A DNA stretch of 64,000 nt from Alteromonas macleodii (GTDB taxonomy: Bacteria; Pseudomonadota; Gammaproteobacteria; Enterobacterales; Alteromonadaceae). Location of the stretch: positions 934,629-998,628 of the forward strand of contig NZ_LR812090.1 of NCBI RefSeq assembly GCF_903772925.1, read 5' to 3'. Both the position numbers and the translations under genes were made by a program. The notes under the pieces were generated by a model, which searched no databases, was not told the origin of the DNA, and saw nothing but the letters and a program-made list of their open reading frames with translations. This document shows, piece by piece, positions 13,917 to 23,357 of the stretch; the first letter of the stretch is position 1; every line of letters begins with the position of its first letter.

Positions 13917-14623
13917 TTGATGCATTAAATCAAGTGATTAGCTTTAATGGGCTGTTATGGCTATGTATCACTGTTATCGGTTACCTTATTGCACTTTGGA
14001 TTAATAAAAAGTGTAACGGTCACCCCATTGCACACCCCATTGTTTTTACGGCTGTTTTTGTTTCTGTATTTCTCTATTTAACCAATACTGAAGTGGTGAA
14101 GTATCAGCATTCAGCTTCATTACTTCACTGGCTCTTAGGGCCTGTCACTGTAGCGCTCGCATTACCAATTTATCGCCAATGGCAGTGTTTAAAACACTAC
14201 GGATGGAGGTTAATAGTCAGTATTGGCTTTGGTGGAATAATTGCGCCTGTTACCGCATGGCTCACGCTTTTTGCGTTAGATGCACCATCGGCCCTAAAAA
14301 TGACCATGTTAGCTAAATCAATCACCACTCCTCTTGCGATGGAAGCTAGTGCTCATATTGGCGGGATTCCGGCGCTAGCAGCTGTTTTTGTTATCACTAC
14401 AGGCATTGTGGGCGCAATTGTAGCGACCGGGGTATTCTCTGTATTTGACGTGCGTGACCGACAGGCACAGGGCATTGCTTTAGGTACTGTTGCGCATGCT
14501 ATTGGCACTGCCAAGTCAATACAAATGGGTGAGGACGTCGCCGCTATGGCTACCCTTGGGCTTTGTGTTAACGGGATATTTACAGCTTTGATACTCCCCC
14601 TAGTCTTTGGAGTTTTTGTTTAA
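13913..14623 (+). CDS. lrgB: LrgB-family membrane protein
   Basis: 236 residues, about seven membrane helices. LrgB pattern includes NGHPIAHPIVF, LLGPVTVALALPIYRQW, LAKSITTPLAMEASAHIGGIPALAAVFVITTGI and GTVAHAIGTAKSI. The start overlaps lrgA, so the two proteins are coupled and act together in the inner membrane as a lysis-modulating or metabolite-export pair. The upstream LytTR protein is the likely regulator. Confidence 0.88.
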   Translation: MIDALNQVISFNGLLWLCITVIGYLIALWINKKCNGHPIAHPIVFTAVFVSVFLYLTNTEVVKYQHSASLLHWLLGPVTVALALPIYRQWQCLKHYGWRLIVSIGFGGIIAPVTAWLTLFALDAPSALKMTMLAKSITTPLAMEASAHIGGIPALAAVFVITTGIVGAIVATGVFSVFDVRDRQAQGIALGTVAHAIGTAKSIQMGEDVAAMATLGLCVNGIFTALILPLVFGVFV

Positions 14624-14901
14624 ACTTTCAGCCAGAGACTTCAAACTTATAGCTTTATCGTAAGCTGACAGCTAAATACAAAACACGCTGGCAATATTCC
14701 CCAAAAGTGCTATTTCTTAGTGAGGTGTTTCGTATCACCATATACAGGTTATCTGTTTATAACATCAATAGGGCAATACCGCTTACTGTACCTGATACAA
14801 AAATCATTACTTCAGTTCACAGTAGTCGTGCCGATACAGTTGAAATTACTAGAAAATACCAGCGGTAGCTGGTTGTTAAAGCTAGGTGGTAAAAGAACTT
14901 A

Positions 14902-15897
14902 ATGTTTTCAGTACTCGTATGTGACGACTCTTTAGTTGCGCGCAAGCAAGTGGCTAAGTGCCTTCCTCAAGATTGGGACGTAGCCGTGCACTTTGCAAAG
15001 AATGGCCAAGATGCTTTGACTGCGCTCGCCGATGGTAAAGGCGATCTTTTACTCTTAGATTTGAACATGCCTGTTCTTGACGGATACGGCACGTTAGAAG
15101 CAATTCAACAGCAAGGCCTTAAAACTAAGGTTATTGTGGTGTCTGGTGACATTCAACCGGAGGCGCACGAAAGAGTGACGTCGCTGGGTGCGTTAGACTT
15201 TATTCGCAAGCCAGTGGACCCCAAGAAGCTTGCTGAGGTCCTTGATAAATATAATATTCTTCACGCCGAGGAAGAAGAGCCGGAAGAAATTACGCCCCTC
15301 GACCCTGATATTCGCGATTGTTACCAAGAGATAACCAATATCGCAATGGGCCAAGCAGGCGACCACCTCGCGCGCACCATGAATGTTTTCGTAGAACTTC
15401 CCATACCTAACGTTAATCTCATTGAAGTTTCAGAGCTTCATATGATGCTTTCTGATATTGAAAGCCATGAACAAGTTACCGCGGTTTGCCAAGGCTTTTT
15501 GGGGCCGGGGGTAAGTGGCGAAGCACTGTGTATTTTGAGCGATTCAAGCTTTGACGATGTTGCAAAGATTTTAAACGTTGAAGGCGAAGTAGACGATCAA
15601 CTTCAATTAGAGCTGCTTATGGATGCAGCTAGCATTCTAATTGGAACCTGTTTGACTGGGTTAGCAACTCAGATGGATATTAACTTCAGCCAAGGTCACC
15701 CTATTGTGCTTGGTCAGCACCGTGCCATCACTGAAATTATTAGTATGAATCAAATTAAGTGGAAGCGAACATTGGCGATAGAGCTTAGCTATGGGCTTGA
15801 AGGCTATAACGTTCAATGCGATTTGATTTTACTGTTCACGGAAGAGTCCATGAAAATGATGAATTCAAAGCTTGCCCACTTGTTGGAGGATTTCTGA
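14902..15897 (+). CDS. Response regulator with CheC/CheX-like phosphatase domain
   Basis: 331 residues. The receiver domain (1-115) retains D8/D9, the phospho-acceptor D53 (LLLLDLNMP) and K103 (IRKPVDP). After an acidic linker, residues 135-331 resemble CheC/CheX: YQEITNIAMGQAGDHLA carries the ExxN-type catalytic motif, and a second copy-like segment LLMDAASILIGTCLTGLA occurs near 246-263. It may dephosphorylate a partner or itself as a phosphate sink. It is followed by a PAS protein with a one-base overlap. Confidence 0.75.
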   Translation: MFSVLVCDDSLVARKQVAKCLPQDWDVAVHFAKNGQDALTALADGKGDLLLLDLNMPVLDGYGTLEAIQQQGLKTKVIVVSGDIQPEAHERVTSLGALDFIRKPVDPKKLAEVLDKYNILHAEEEEPEEITPLDPDIRDCYQEITNIAMGQAGDHLARTMNVFVELPIPNVNLIEVSELHMMLSDIESHEQVTAVCQGFLGPGVSGEALCILSDSSFDDVAKILNVEGEVDDQLQLELLMDAASILIGTCLTGLATQMDINFSQGHPIVLGQHRAITEIISMNQIKWKRTLAIELSYGLEGYNVQCDLILLFTEESMKMMNSKLAHLLEDF

Positions 15898-16409
15898 TGA
15901 GCCAGCATCTAGATGAGTTACAAGAATTCCATTGGATGATGGACATGCTGCAAACGGTAGATGTGGGGATCGTTGTACTTGATCGTAACTTCACCGTACA
16001 GGTGTGGAATGGCTTTATGGAAAGTCACAGTGGACTTTTACCGAGTGAGGTAAGAGACAAAACATTATTTTCGCTTTTCCCTTCAATTAAGCAAGACTGG
16101 TTTATGAAAAAAGCTAAGCCCGTCTTCGACTTAAAAACTCGCGCTTTCATGACCTGGGAGCAGCGCCCGTATTTGTTCAAGTTTCCTAACTACCGGCCGA
16201 TTACAGGTAGTGAGTCATTTATGTATCAAAACATCACGCTATCTCCACTTACCTCTACAACAGGAAAGGTGGACTTCATTAGCATGATGATTTACGACAT
16301 GACTGATGTGGCGGTAGGTAAAAAGCAGCTCGAGGCTCTGCAAGTTACGATGTCCGAAGAGCAAGAAGCGAGATTAGTCGCGAGTAAATTGAAACACACC
16401 TTATCTTAA
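15897..16409 (+). CDS. PAS-domain signalling protein
   Basis: 170 residues. Start at ATG 15897 overlaps the stop of the REC-CheC gene (TGATG) and has GGAGG about nine bases upstream. One PAS fold covers most of it: MMDMLQTVDVGIVVLDRNFTVQVWNGFMESHSGLLPSEVRDKTLFSLFP, then a long middle and TGKVDFISMMIYDMTDV at the end. No kinase, GGDEF or EAL domain follows, so it should signal through a partner, most likely the upstream receiver protein. Confidence 0.7.
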   Translation: MSQHLDELQEFHWMMDMLQTVDVGIVVLDRNFTVQVWNGFMESHSGLLPSEVRDKTLFSLFPSIKQDWFMKKAKPVFDLKTRAFMTWEQRPYLFKFPNYRPITGSESFMYQNITLSPLTSTTGKVDFISMMIYDMTDVAVGKKQLEALQVTMSEEQEARLVASKLKHTLS

Positions 16410-16520
16410 CCGCTATTTGTACCGCAGCAGAGGCTGAAAGCCGCTTTGCGATTCCATCTATATAGAGTTTTTTCATGCACTGTGCCTGGGGTTGCAGCAT
16501 CAAGTGCGATGGGAGTATGT

Positions 16521-18299
16521 ATGCAATTAATTATGTCTTCATTTTTAGGCTATTTACCACGTAATGTGGCGCGTGGGCTAGCCATTCTTGGCGGCGCATT
16601 TATTCTGGCTGCCTGCGGTGGTGGCGGAGGCGGCGATGGTGACTCAAGCGATGGGGGATCGGGCAATGGTAATTTAGTGATAAATGCTGGCCCTGATGCA
16701 ACAGTAACAGAAGGCGTAACCTACTCGCTAAGCGCGGAAATAAGCGGAGGCGACGGGACATACACTTACAACTGGAGTGCGTCTCCTTCATTAACGATTA
16801 CTCATGAAGATACAAGCGCTTCTGCTGCAAGCTTCGTTGCGCCACTAGTGGATAGTGCTACTGAATACACTTTGACCGTATCGGTTAATGATCAGAGCGG
16901 TAATACAGCCAGTGATTTTACCGTTATCACGGTTGCGCCTGTGAATATTGCCCCTGAAGCCAGTATAGAGGTGCCCGAATGGGACGATTTGCCGGCTAAT
17001 ACATTCCCTGGTGGGGTAGAAATTGTCTTTGATGGCACTGGAAGTAGTGACGCGGATTCCGATGCCACAGAGGGTGAAATAGCCGATTACATGTGGTCGC
17101 AAACCAGCGGGACTAATGTGATAACTGGCGTGGAAACTAACCTTTCTACGTTGACTATCGTAACGCCCATCGCCAATGATGCACAGCAGCTTACTTTTCA
17201 GTTAGAAGTGACCGACAGCGAAGGCGCGACTGATACTGATACCGTCACTATATCCGTTCAATCAGAAACTGAAACCTTGCCGGTTGTTGATGCGGGTTAT
17301 TCTCAAGGCGTATTCAGTGGAGAAGTCGTTATTCTAGATGGCGAGGCCAGTACTAGTATTCCTAGCGCGTTACCGCTTACCTATTCGTGGGAGCGTAGCA
17401 ATAATGTTTCTTCAAGCAGTGTGTCTACTGCTGAAGCGGCCAGTCGCTCAGTTGATGACAGCGATGCATTGTCTACATTTGCCATAGCACCTTCAGTGTC
17501 ATCTTCTACTGTGGTGGCGTATACCCTTACCGTTACTGATGCCAATGGCAACAGCGTAGAAGACACGATTAATGTGAATATACGTCCAATGCCAACACCG
17601 CTTTTAAACGACACAGGCTTTTTACAGCAAGCTACTAATAACGCGTTGACAGAGGCACAGCAAAACGATTTTCCTGGCCAAGATGGACAACGGGGTGCTG
17701 ATATTATTGAACAGAACGGGTTAATTGAAAAAGCGGGTCGCGGTAAGGCTGGCTTTGACTTCACGCGCTTAAACGCCAACGGTGATGAACAAGACGCCAG
17801 TGCAGATTCGTGGTCGTGCGTTCGCGATAACGTAACTGGGTTAGTTTGGGAAGTGAAGACCGACGACGGTGCATTTCAAGACAAAGATTATACATACTCT
17901 TGGTACAGCGACGAGGTGAATGGTGGATTTGAAGGTGATGAAACTGGTTCTAATGCGACGTGTTTATTAACTAACTGCAACACATCTGCGTATGTTGAAG
18001 CCGTAAATGCGCAAGGCTTATGTGGTTTTTACGACTGGCGTTTACCTACTCATCATGAACTATTTTCTTTAATGCACTTAGGCATTGCTGATGATGTAGC
18101 CATTGACGAAGATTATTTCCCTAACACAGGTGCAGTTTCGACCGAGCCACTATGGTATTGGACATCGGTACCGAGTGCCGACGGGGTAAACAGTGACGAT
18201 GCGCAAAATGCATGGGCGTTAGACTTCGATTCGGGTGTCGATAATTTTCTCAATAAGTCGTCGGCGGCGCGTGTTCGTCTAGTTAGAGCAGGGAGATAG
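16521..18299 (+). CDS. Lipoprotein with PKD-like repeats and C-terminal Lcl/DUF1566 domain
   Basis: 592 residues. ATG 16521 chosen because GGGAG lies five bases upstream. A lipobox LAAC is followed by a poly-Gly run. Two or three PKD/immunoglobulin-like modules follow (for example YSLSAEISGGDGTYTYNWSAS; IVFDGTGSSDADSDATEGEIADYMWSQ; YTLTVTDANGNSVEDTI). The last 180 residues are a DUF1566/Lcl domain: CVRDNVTGLVWEVK, GFYDWRLPTHHELFSLM, WYWTSVPS and AWALDFDSG...ARVRLVR. Probably a surface-anchored adhesin or glycan-binding protein. It is three bases upstream of another DUF1566 gene. Confidence 0.75.
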   Translation: MQLIMSSFLGYLPRNVARGLAILGGAFILAACGGGGGGDGDSSDGGSGNGNLVINAGPDATVTEGVTYSLSAEISGGDGTYTYNWSASPSLTITHEDTSASAASFVAPLVDSATEYTLTVSVNDQSGNTASDFTVITVAPVNIAPEASIEVPEWDDLPANTFPGGVEIVFDGTGSSDADSDATEGEIADYMWSQTSGTNVITGVETNLSTLTIVTPIANDAQQLTFQLEVTDSEGATDTDTVTISVQSETETLPVVDAGYSQGVFSGEVVILDGEASTSIPSALPLTYSWERSNNVSSSSVSTAEAASRSVDDSDALSTFAIAPSVSSSTVVAYTLTVTDANGNSVEDTINVNIRPMPTPLLNDTGFLQQATNNALTEAQQNDFPGQDGQRGADIIEQNGLIEKAGRGKAGFDFTRLNANGDEQDASADSWSCVRDNVTGLVWEVKTDDGAFQDKDYTYSWYSDEVNGGFEGDETGSNATCLLTNCNTSAYVEAVNAQGLCGFYDWRLPTHHELFSLMHLGIADDVAIDEDYFPNTGAVSTEPLWYWTSVPSADGVNSDDAQNAWALDFDSGVDNFLNKSSAARVRLVRAGR

Positions 18300-18301
18300 C
18301 C

Positions 18302-18874
18302 ATGAAAAATACAATTAATAAACTTGCTCAACACGCATCGATAAACGCAGTGTTCACTTCACTCAAAATGCTCACAGCCTCAACGCTGCTTGCAAGTGCA
18401 CCTCTTTCGGTCTACGGCCAAGAGTGTTTGTCTGACGGATTAGAAACCACACCGGATGATAATTTTGAGGCAGTGACCACCAGTACCTTACTGGATACTA
18501 CAACGGATTTAGTGTGGAGAAGATGCTCAGAAGGGCAAACTTGGGACGGCTCTACGTGTAGCGGTGAAGCGGTAAAATACACTTGGCAGCAAGCGTTACA
18601 ACTTGCACAACAAGCGAGTAATGAAGATCTCTTGGGATGGCGCCTACCTAATGTTAAAGAGCTGGCGACGTTAACGGAACGCGATTGTGTGCGCCCGGCA
18701 ATTAATAGCTCACTTTTTCCAGAGACGCCGCCAGATGATTTTTGGACTTCTACCCCTTCAGCCGACGATCCAGACAGAGCATGGGTTGTTGCGTTTTTTA
18801 ACGCTAGCCATTCCATTAAAGAAAAAGACCGATTCATATATGTACGTTTGGTTCGTACCTATACCGACGAGTAG
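18302..18874 (+). CDS. Exported Lcl/DUF1566-domain protein
   Basis: 190 residues with an N-terminal signal peptide. Almost the entire mature protein is one DUF1566 domain: TTTDLVWRRCSEGQTWDG, KYTWQQALQLAQQA, GWRLPNVKELATL, DFWTSTPSADDPDRAWVVAF and YVRLVRT. The same blocks occur at the end of the preceding lipoprotein, and the genes are three bases apart, so they form a two-gene operon of paralogous domains. Function unknown; probably extracellular or periplasmic. Confidence 0.78.
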   Translation: MKNTINKLAQHASINAVFTSLKMLTASTLLASAPLSVYGQECLSDGLETTPDDNFEAVTTSTLLDTTTDLVWRRCSEGQTWDGSTCSGEAVKYTWQQALQLAQQASNEDLLGWRLPNVKELATLTERDCVRPAINSSLFPETPPDDFWTSTPSADDPDRAWVVAFFNASHSIKEKDRFIYVRLVRTYTDE

Positions 18875-18943
18875 GTGTAGATTAAGAGCTACACCGATTC
18901 GTATTAGTCTTTCGTCTAGTATCAGGTACTAAGACTTTTTATC

Positions 18944-18983
18944 AACAAAGCACGCTCTATAATGCGTGCTTTGTTGTTTTGGG
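18944..18983 (+). terminator. Intrinsic terminator after the DUF1566 pair
   Basis: AACAAAGCACGC pairs perfectly with GCGTGCTTTGTT around an 8-nt loop; a short TTTT tract follows. The rest of the 326-bp gap (18875-19200) shows no gene. Confidence 0.65.
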
Positions 18984-19200
18984 TTTGAACATCAGCTTTA
19001 AAGATAATCGACACTCTTGTTTAGTACCTGTTTATCTTTGGTACACAGGCCGCTGCAAAAATGTACAGCAAAGGTCAACGGGCCCCAGTAACAAGCTGCG
19101 CTTTGCGTAGATTGATAATCTCGACATGTTCACCCTGATTTTTAGCACGTTAGACTCATGATGGCTTTTTATTTCCCAATAAGCTAGCCACAATGTTGGT

Positions 19201-20001
19201 ATGAAAATGATATCGCGCCTTAAGGCTGCCTTTTTTACAATCTGTTTATTTGCTGGATTTAGCACATCGGCACAGGCTGAATATACCTGTAATATCGATT
19301 TTGCTTACGGTATTGCGGTTAATAACGAGCAGCTGCGTGTGATGGATAAAACCCGCACTGTGGTTCAGATTAATGATCAAAACCAGCTGTTTGTCGGTGG
19401 GCGCTGGCAGACGTTAAATGAGCAAGAGCGGCAGTGGCTAGAAGAGTATGCTTCAGGGCTGCACTATGTAGTACCCAAAATGATTATTTTGGCTACCGAA
19501 GGTGTAGATTTAGCTATTGATACCATTGAGCATGTTTACTTAGGTTTAGTGGGAAGTGATCACGACAGTTACGAGCGCTTGAACGCTGCTATGAAGCGTG
19601 TTCAAAACCGCGTGAAAGATAAATTCAGGCATGCCAGTAATCATTATTTTATCGGCCCCGGATCGCTGGAAAGCGTTGATGAATTCGTGGATAGTGAAAT
19701 TGAAGCGCAGCTTGAAGAAGCAATTTCTACCTCAGTAGGCGGCATATTATCGGCAATCAGTGGGATTAACACCGGAAGTGGCGAAGTAAATCAAGAGAAA
19801 GTAGCTGAAATTACTCGTCAGCTTAACAATGTGGGCGAGCATTTGGATGTAGGTGATAAAGCTACGACATTGCGTAAAAAAGCAGAGTGGTTTTGTGAAA
19901 AGCTTAAGCGCTTAGATATAGCGGAAGAAAACCTTCGAGCAAGTGTGCCTGCTTTCAAGCCTTACAATATTATTACACGACATGATAAGAGTGATAACTA
20001 G
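19201..20001 (+). CDS. yggN: YggN-like DUF2884 family exported protein
   Basis: 266 residues with a signal peptide ending near AQA (about residue 26). DUF2884 pattern follows: YTCNIDFAYGIAVNNEQLRVMD, QLFVGGRWQTLNEQERQWLEEYASGLHYVVPKM. E. coli yggN also lies near hemW (yggW) and rdgB (yggV), matching the neighbourhood here. Periplasmic, function unknown. ATG 19201 has only a weak ribosome site. Confidence 0.7.
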   Translation: MKMISRLKAAFFTICLFAGFSTSAQAEYTCNIDFAYGIAVNNEQLRVMDKTRTVVQINDQNQLFVGGRWQTLNEQERQWLEEYASGLHYVVPKMIILATEGVDLAIDTIEHVYLGLVGSDHDSYERLNAAMKRVQNRVKDKFRHASNHYFIGPGSLESVDEFVDSEIEAQLEEAISTSVGGILSAISGINTGSGEVNQEKVAEITRQLNNVGEHLDVGDKATTLRKKAEWFCEKLKRLDIAEENLRASVPAFKPYNIITRHDKSDN

Positions 20002-20055
20002 CTAAAGTGAGTAATAGCGAAACTAAGGTTAGTTAAAGACTGATTAAGACAGAAG

Positions 20056-20078
20056 AGCCTGCGTGAGCAGGCTTTTTT
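20056..20078 (+). terminator. Intrinsic terminator between yggN and hemW
   Basis: AGCCTGC-GTGA-GCAGGCT followed by TTTTT, placed between converging genes. Confidence 0.85.
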
Positions 20079-20112
20079 GATCTAGCTTTTGGATTAACTC
20101 AAAACGGCAAGA

Positions 20113-21252
20113 CTAAACGAAACACGACAGCAGAGAGTTAAGATATCTACGTCCTTTAGCAGTTACCTGCCAGTGACTCTCTGAAATAGTAAGCAGCCCT
20201 TGCTGATGAGCATCAGTCAATGCGCGTTTAACGTCATCCGTTAACTCAGTACCTGTGAAGTCACTAAAATCACTTATTGGGCAAGGTTCAACTAAACGAA
20301 ACCTGTTCATAAAGAACTCGAAAGGTAAATCGTCTGCGTTAACCAGCGTTTGCGTATCTAAATACGGACGGCTCATTTCCATGTAGCCTCTTGGATGCTT
20401 CACTTTAACGGTGCGGTGAATTGTGCCATTCGTTGCATCGGTAATCTTTCCGTGGGCACCACAGCCAATGCCTAAGTAGTCGCCAAAGCGCCAGTAATTA
20501 AGGTTATGGCGGCATTGATGCCCTGCTTTAGCGTAGCCTGAAATCTCATACTGCTGATAACCCGCCTGCTCTAAAAGGCTGTGGCCTTTTTCCTGTATTT
20601 CCCACAGAATGTCGTCGTCAGGTAGCTCTGGCGGCTTGGAATAGAAAGGCGTGTTTGGCTCGATAGTAAGCTGATACCACGACAGATGGTAAGGGGCTAG
20701 CTCAATACCTTGCTGCAAGTCTGCCATAGCATTCTCTACGCTTTGCTCAGGTAGACCATGCATGAGATCTAAATTAAACGTGGGTAGCCCTGCGCTGTGT
20801 GCTTGTTTTACCGCATTTTCAGCCTGGCTTTCATTGTGAATACGGCCTAGCACTTTTAAATGCTTCGGTTGAAAGCTTTGAATACCCACCGATATTCGGT
20901 TTACGCCTGCCTGATAAAAGCCCGCAAACTTACCTGCCTCAACGGTACCTGGGTTGGCTTCCATGGTTATTTCAGCAGTGTCGCTCAAATTAACCCGCTG
21001 TTTTACGCCGTTTAAGATGTCAGCCATGGACTCGCTTGAAAACAAACTGGGCGTGCCACCGCCTATAAAGATTGTCTCGACAGGGCGGTCGCCAATGCGT
21101 TTGGCATCAATGGCTAAATCGTCCAGCAGGTGCGCCACATATTCTTTTTCGGGTAAATCAGATTTAAGCCCGTGAGAGTTAAAATCACAGTACGGACACT
21201 TTTGAACACACCAAGGAATGTGGATATAAAGGCTAAGCGGTGGATTACGCAA
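20113..21252 (-). CDS. hemW: HemW heme chaperone (radical-SAM family)
   Basis: 379 residues. Radical-SAM cluster motif CVQKCPYC (C15, C19, C22) near the N terminus, GGGTPSLF, and the HemW-distinguishing HNLNYW motif followed by GIGCGAHG. These features separate HemW from HemN, which is a coproporphyrinogen oxidase. It probably delivers heme to respiratory enzymes. Translation starts at TTG 21252, which overlaps the end of rdgB by eight bases; no in-frame ATG is available before the catalytic motif. Co-transcribed with rdgB. Confidence 0.9.
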   Translation of the reverse strand: MRNPPLSLYIHIPWCVQKCPYCDFNSHGLKSDLPEKEYVAHLLDDLAIDAKRIGDRPVETIFIGGGTPSLFSSESMADILNGVKQRVNLSDTAEITMEANPGTVEAGKFAGFYQAGVNRISVGIQSFQPKHLKVLGRIHNESQAENAVKQAHSAGLPTFNLDLMHGLPEQSVENAMADLQQGIELAPYHLSWYQLTIEPNTPFYSKPPELPDDDILWEIQEKGHSLLEQAGYQQYEISGYAKAGHQCRHNLNYWRFGDYLGIGCGAHGKITDATNGTIHRTVKVKHPRGYMEMSRPYLDTQTLVNADDLPFEFFMNRFRLVEPCPISDFSDFTGTELTDDVKRALTDAHQQGLLTISESHWQVTAKGRRYLNSLLSCFV

Positions 21253-21847
21253 AAGTCGCTCTCATATTATCAAGCAAAATCGATAGGGCATTGCCGCGAT
21301 GGCTAATACGGTTCTTTTCGGATTTCTCCAATTCTGCCGCAGTGCAGCCATGAGTTGGCACGTGAAATACCGGGTCGTAACCAAAACCGTCGTTACCAGA
21401 GCGAGCAGTTAAAATTTCGCCTAGCCATTTACCTTGGCTAACTAATGGTACTGGGTCGTCAGCATGGCGCATAAACACTAATGTACAGAAGAAATGCGCT
21501 TTACGCTGGGTTTCGCCATCTAGGGCAGCTAATAGCTTGTCAATATTGGTGTCATCAGTTGCATCAGCGCCAGCATAGCGGGCTGAATAGATACCGGGTG
21601 CACCGCCAAGGGCGTCGACTACTAAACCTGAGTCGTCAGCAATAGCAGGGAGGCCTGTTACTTGTGCCGCATGACGCGCTTTAATAATGGCATTTTCAAC
21701 GAATGTTGTACCTGTTTCAGGCACATCAGATACACCTAATTCTTTTTGCGCCACAACGTCTACGCCGTAATCTGCAAATAAAGATGCAAACTCACGCACC
21801 TTGCCTTGGTTACCTGTGGCTAAAACAATTTTTTCTGGGAATTTCAT
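21245..21847 (-). CDS. rdgB: RdgB/Ham1 dITP/XTP pyrophosphatase
   Basis: 200 residues, typical length. Motifs include [12 protein letters not shown] at the N terminus, [52 protein letters not shown] and SHRGNA. It hydrolyses non-canonical purine nucleoside triphosphates to keep them out of DNA. It overlaps hemW downstream by eight bases, so translational coupling is likely. Confidence 0.95.
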   Translation of the reverse strand: MKFPEKIVLATGNQGKVREFASLFADYGVDVVAQKELGVSDVPETGTTFVENAIIKARHAAQVTGLPAIADDSGLVVDALGGAPGIYSARYAGADATDDTNIDKLLAALDGETQRKAHFFCTLVFMRHADDPVPLVSQGKWLGEILTARSGNDGFGYDPVFHVPTHGCTAAELEKSEKNRISHRGNALSILLDNMRATFA

Positions 21848-21869
21848 TGTGTACTCTTTTGAACTGACG

Positions 21870-22024
21870 GTGAGCTAAAGCGGTGGGCGGCGGCTGCGGG
21901 CGAAACATTGCCTCCACAAACACGCGGTAAACACATCCATGTGCGCTCCGCTGCCGCATCCCTGCGGCAGAGGGTTTGTGTCGGCAATGTTCCACCTACA
22001 TCCTGGCCCACCGCATTAACTCAC
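21870..22024. repeat. MITE-like 155-bp imperfect palindrome
   Basis: Outer arms GTGAGCTAAAGCGGTGGGC and, on the other strand, GTGAGTTAATGCGGTGGGC differ at two positions. Inner arms AACATTGCC-N2-CACAAAC (from 21904) pair with a copy ending at 21991, and a CTGCCGCA/TGCGGCAG hairpin (21951-21970) sits in the middle. No gene lies inside. It fills the gap between srmB and rdgB. Confidence 0.65.
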
Positions 22025-22057
22025 TTGAATGTTACTGATCGACTATTTTCGCACTCT

Positions 22058-23284
22058 TTACTTTTTCTTTTTAGGCTTAGCTTTTGCCTTGGCTTTGTCT
22101 TTGGCCTTCACTTTCTTCTTTTTCGGGCCAATTTTAGGCGTTTTGTTTTTAGGGCGTAGCTCGTCAATAACGCGAGCTTTAAGTGGTTCGCCCATGTAAC
22201 GCGAGGTTTTGGCCACCATGTCAAAATCGTGGGCTTCTACTAACGATATAGCCGTGCCCTTGGCGCCAGCGCGGCCGGTTCTGCCAATGCGGTGAACATA
22301 AACGTCGGCTTTGCGCGGCATGTCGAAGTTAATAACATGGCTCACGTTAGGCACATCAATACCGCGGGCAGCAACATCCGTTGCCAGCAAGATAGGTACT
22401 TCACCACTTTTGAAACGGGCTAGCGCTGCAATACGTTTGTCTTGTGGCATTTCACCCTGTAGCCAGCACACTGGAATATCTTTCGAGGCTAAGAAGTCCT
22501 TAAGCATTTGCAGGCGTTCGCGGGTTTTCACAAACACAACCGCTGACGTCGTTGTTTCTTGCTTCAAAATATTCACCAGCAACGCTTGCTTGTGATTCAT
22601 GTCGTCAGCAAGGTGATACCATTGATGAATTTTGTTCTTCTCTTTGCGCGATGGGTTCGCTTCAATCACTTCAGGATTGTTAAGAATGTCATGAGCGAAA
22701 GTCTTAACGCCTTTGCCTTCAAGCGTGGCAGAGAACAATAGGTTTTGCTTGCGCCAGCGCGCTTCGGCAGCAATTTGGTTAACTACCGTTGAGAAACCCA
22801 TATCCAACATGCGGTCAGCTTCATCAAGAATTAAACACTCGATATCACGGCAATCTGCGGCTTCTTTTTCGATATGCTCAAGCAAACGACCTGGCGTGGC
22901 CACAAGAATATCGAGATTCTTGCTTAAGGTTTCTTTATCGGTACCGTAGTTAATACCACCGGTTATTACCCCGCACACAATTTGTGTATGCTTTGTTATG
23001 GCTAGGGCTTGTTCGTAAACCTGTAGCGCTAACTCGCGGGTAGGCGTTAGGATCAAAATACGTGTAGCACCAGGCTGTCTGCGCGGATAATCAAGTAAAA
23101 ACTGGCATGCAGGCAATAAGAAAGCGGCTGTTTTACCCGTACCTGTAGGAGCAGAGGCCAAGATATCTCGTCCATCCAACGCATGCGGGATAACCAGTTC
23201 TTGAATGCTAGTTGGAGTTTCAAACCCCATATCGGCAGCTGCGTGACACAGTGCTTCGTCTAATTCGAGTTCTTCGAAAGTCAT
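22058..23284 (-). CDS. srmB: DEAD-box RNA helicase SrmB
   Basis: 408 residues. Closely follows E. coli SrmB: FEELELDEAL at the N terminus, Q-motif, SAPTGTGKTAA (motif I), PTRELALQ, TPGR, DEAD (LILDEADRMLDMGF), SAT in LLFSATLEG, IHQWYHLADD and HRIGRTGRAG. It ends in a lysine-rich tail (KKKKVKAKDKAKAKAKPKKKK type) that should bind RNA. The role in E. coli is early assembly of the 50S ribosomal subunit. Transcribed leftward ahead of the MITE-like repeat. Confidence 0.92.
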   Translation of the reverse strand: MTFEELELDEALCHAAADMGFETPTSIQELVIPHALDGRDILASAPTGTGKTAAFLLPACQFLLDYPRRQPGATRILILTPTRELALQVYEQALAITKHTQIVCGVITGGINYGTDKETLSKNLDILVATPGRLLEHIEKEAADCRDIECLILDEADRMLDMGFSTVVNQIAAEARWRKQNLLFSATLEGKGVKTFAHDILNNPEVIEANPSRKEKNKIHQWYHLADDMNHKQALLVNILKQETTTSAVVFVKTRERLQMLKDFLASKDIPVCWLQGEMPQDKRIAALARFKSGEVPILLATDVAARGIDVPNVSHVINFDMPRKADVYVHRIGRTGRAGAKGTAISLVEAHDFDMVAKTSRYMGEPLKARVIDELRPKNKTPKIGPKKKKVKAKDKAKAKAKPKKKK

Positions 23285-23357
23285 AGTATAAAAAACGCTC
23301 TAAATGAATGGGGCGTATTGTAGCATTGCTATACCAAAACATTGAGAAAAACTGGCG

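Noticed and set aside
14720..14902. 60-codon frame upstream of the REC-CheC gene
   Set aside because: No ribosome site, no conserved features; lies in the upstream region of the next gene.
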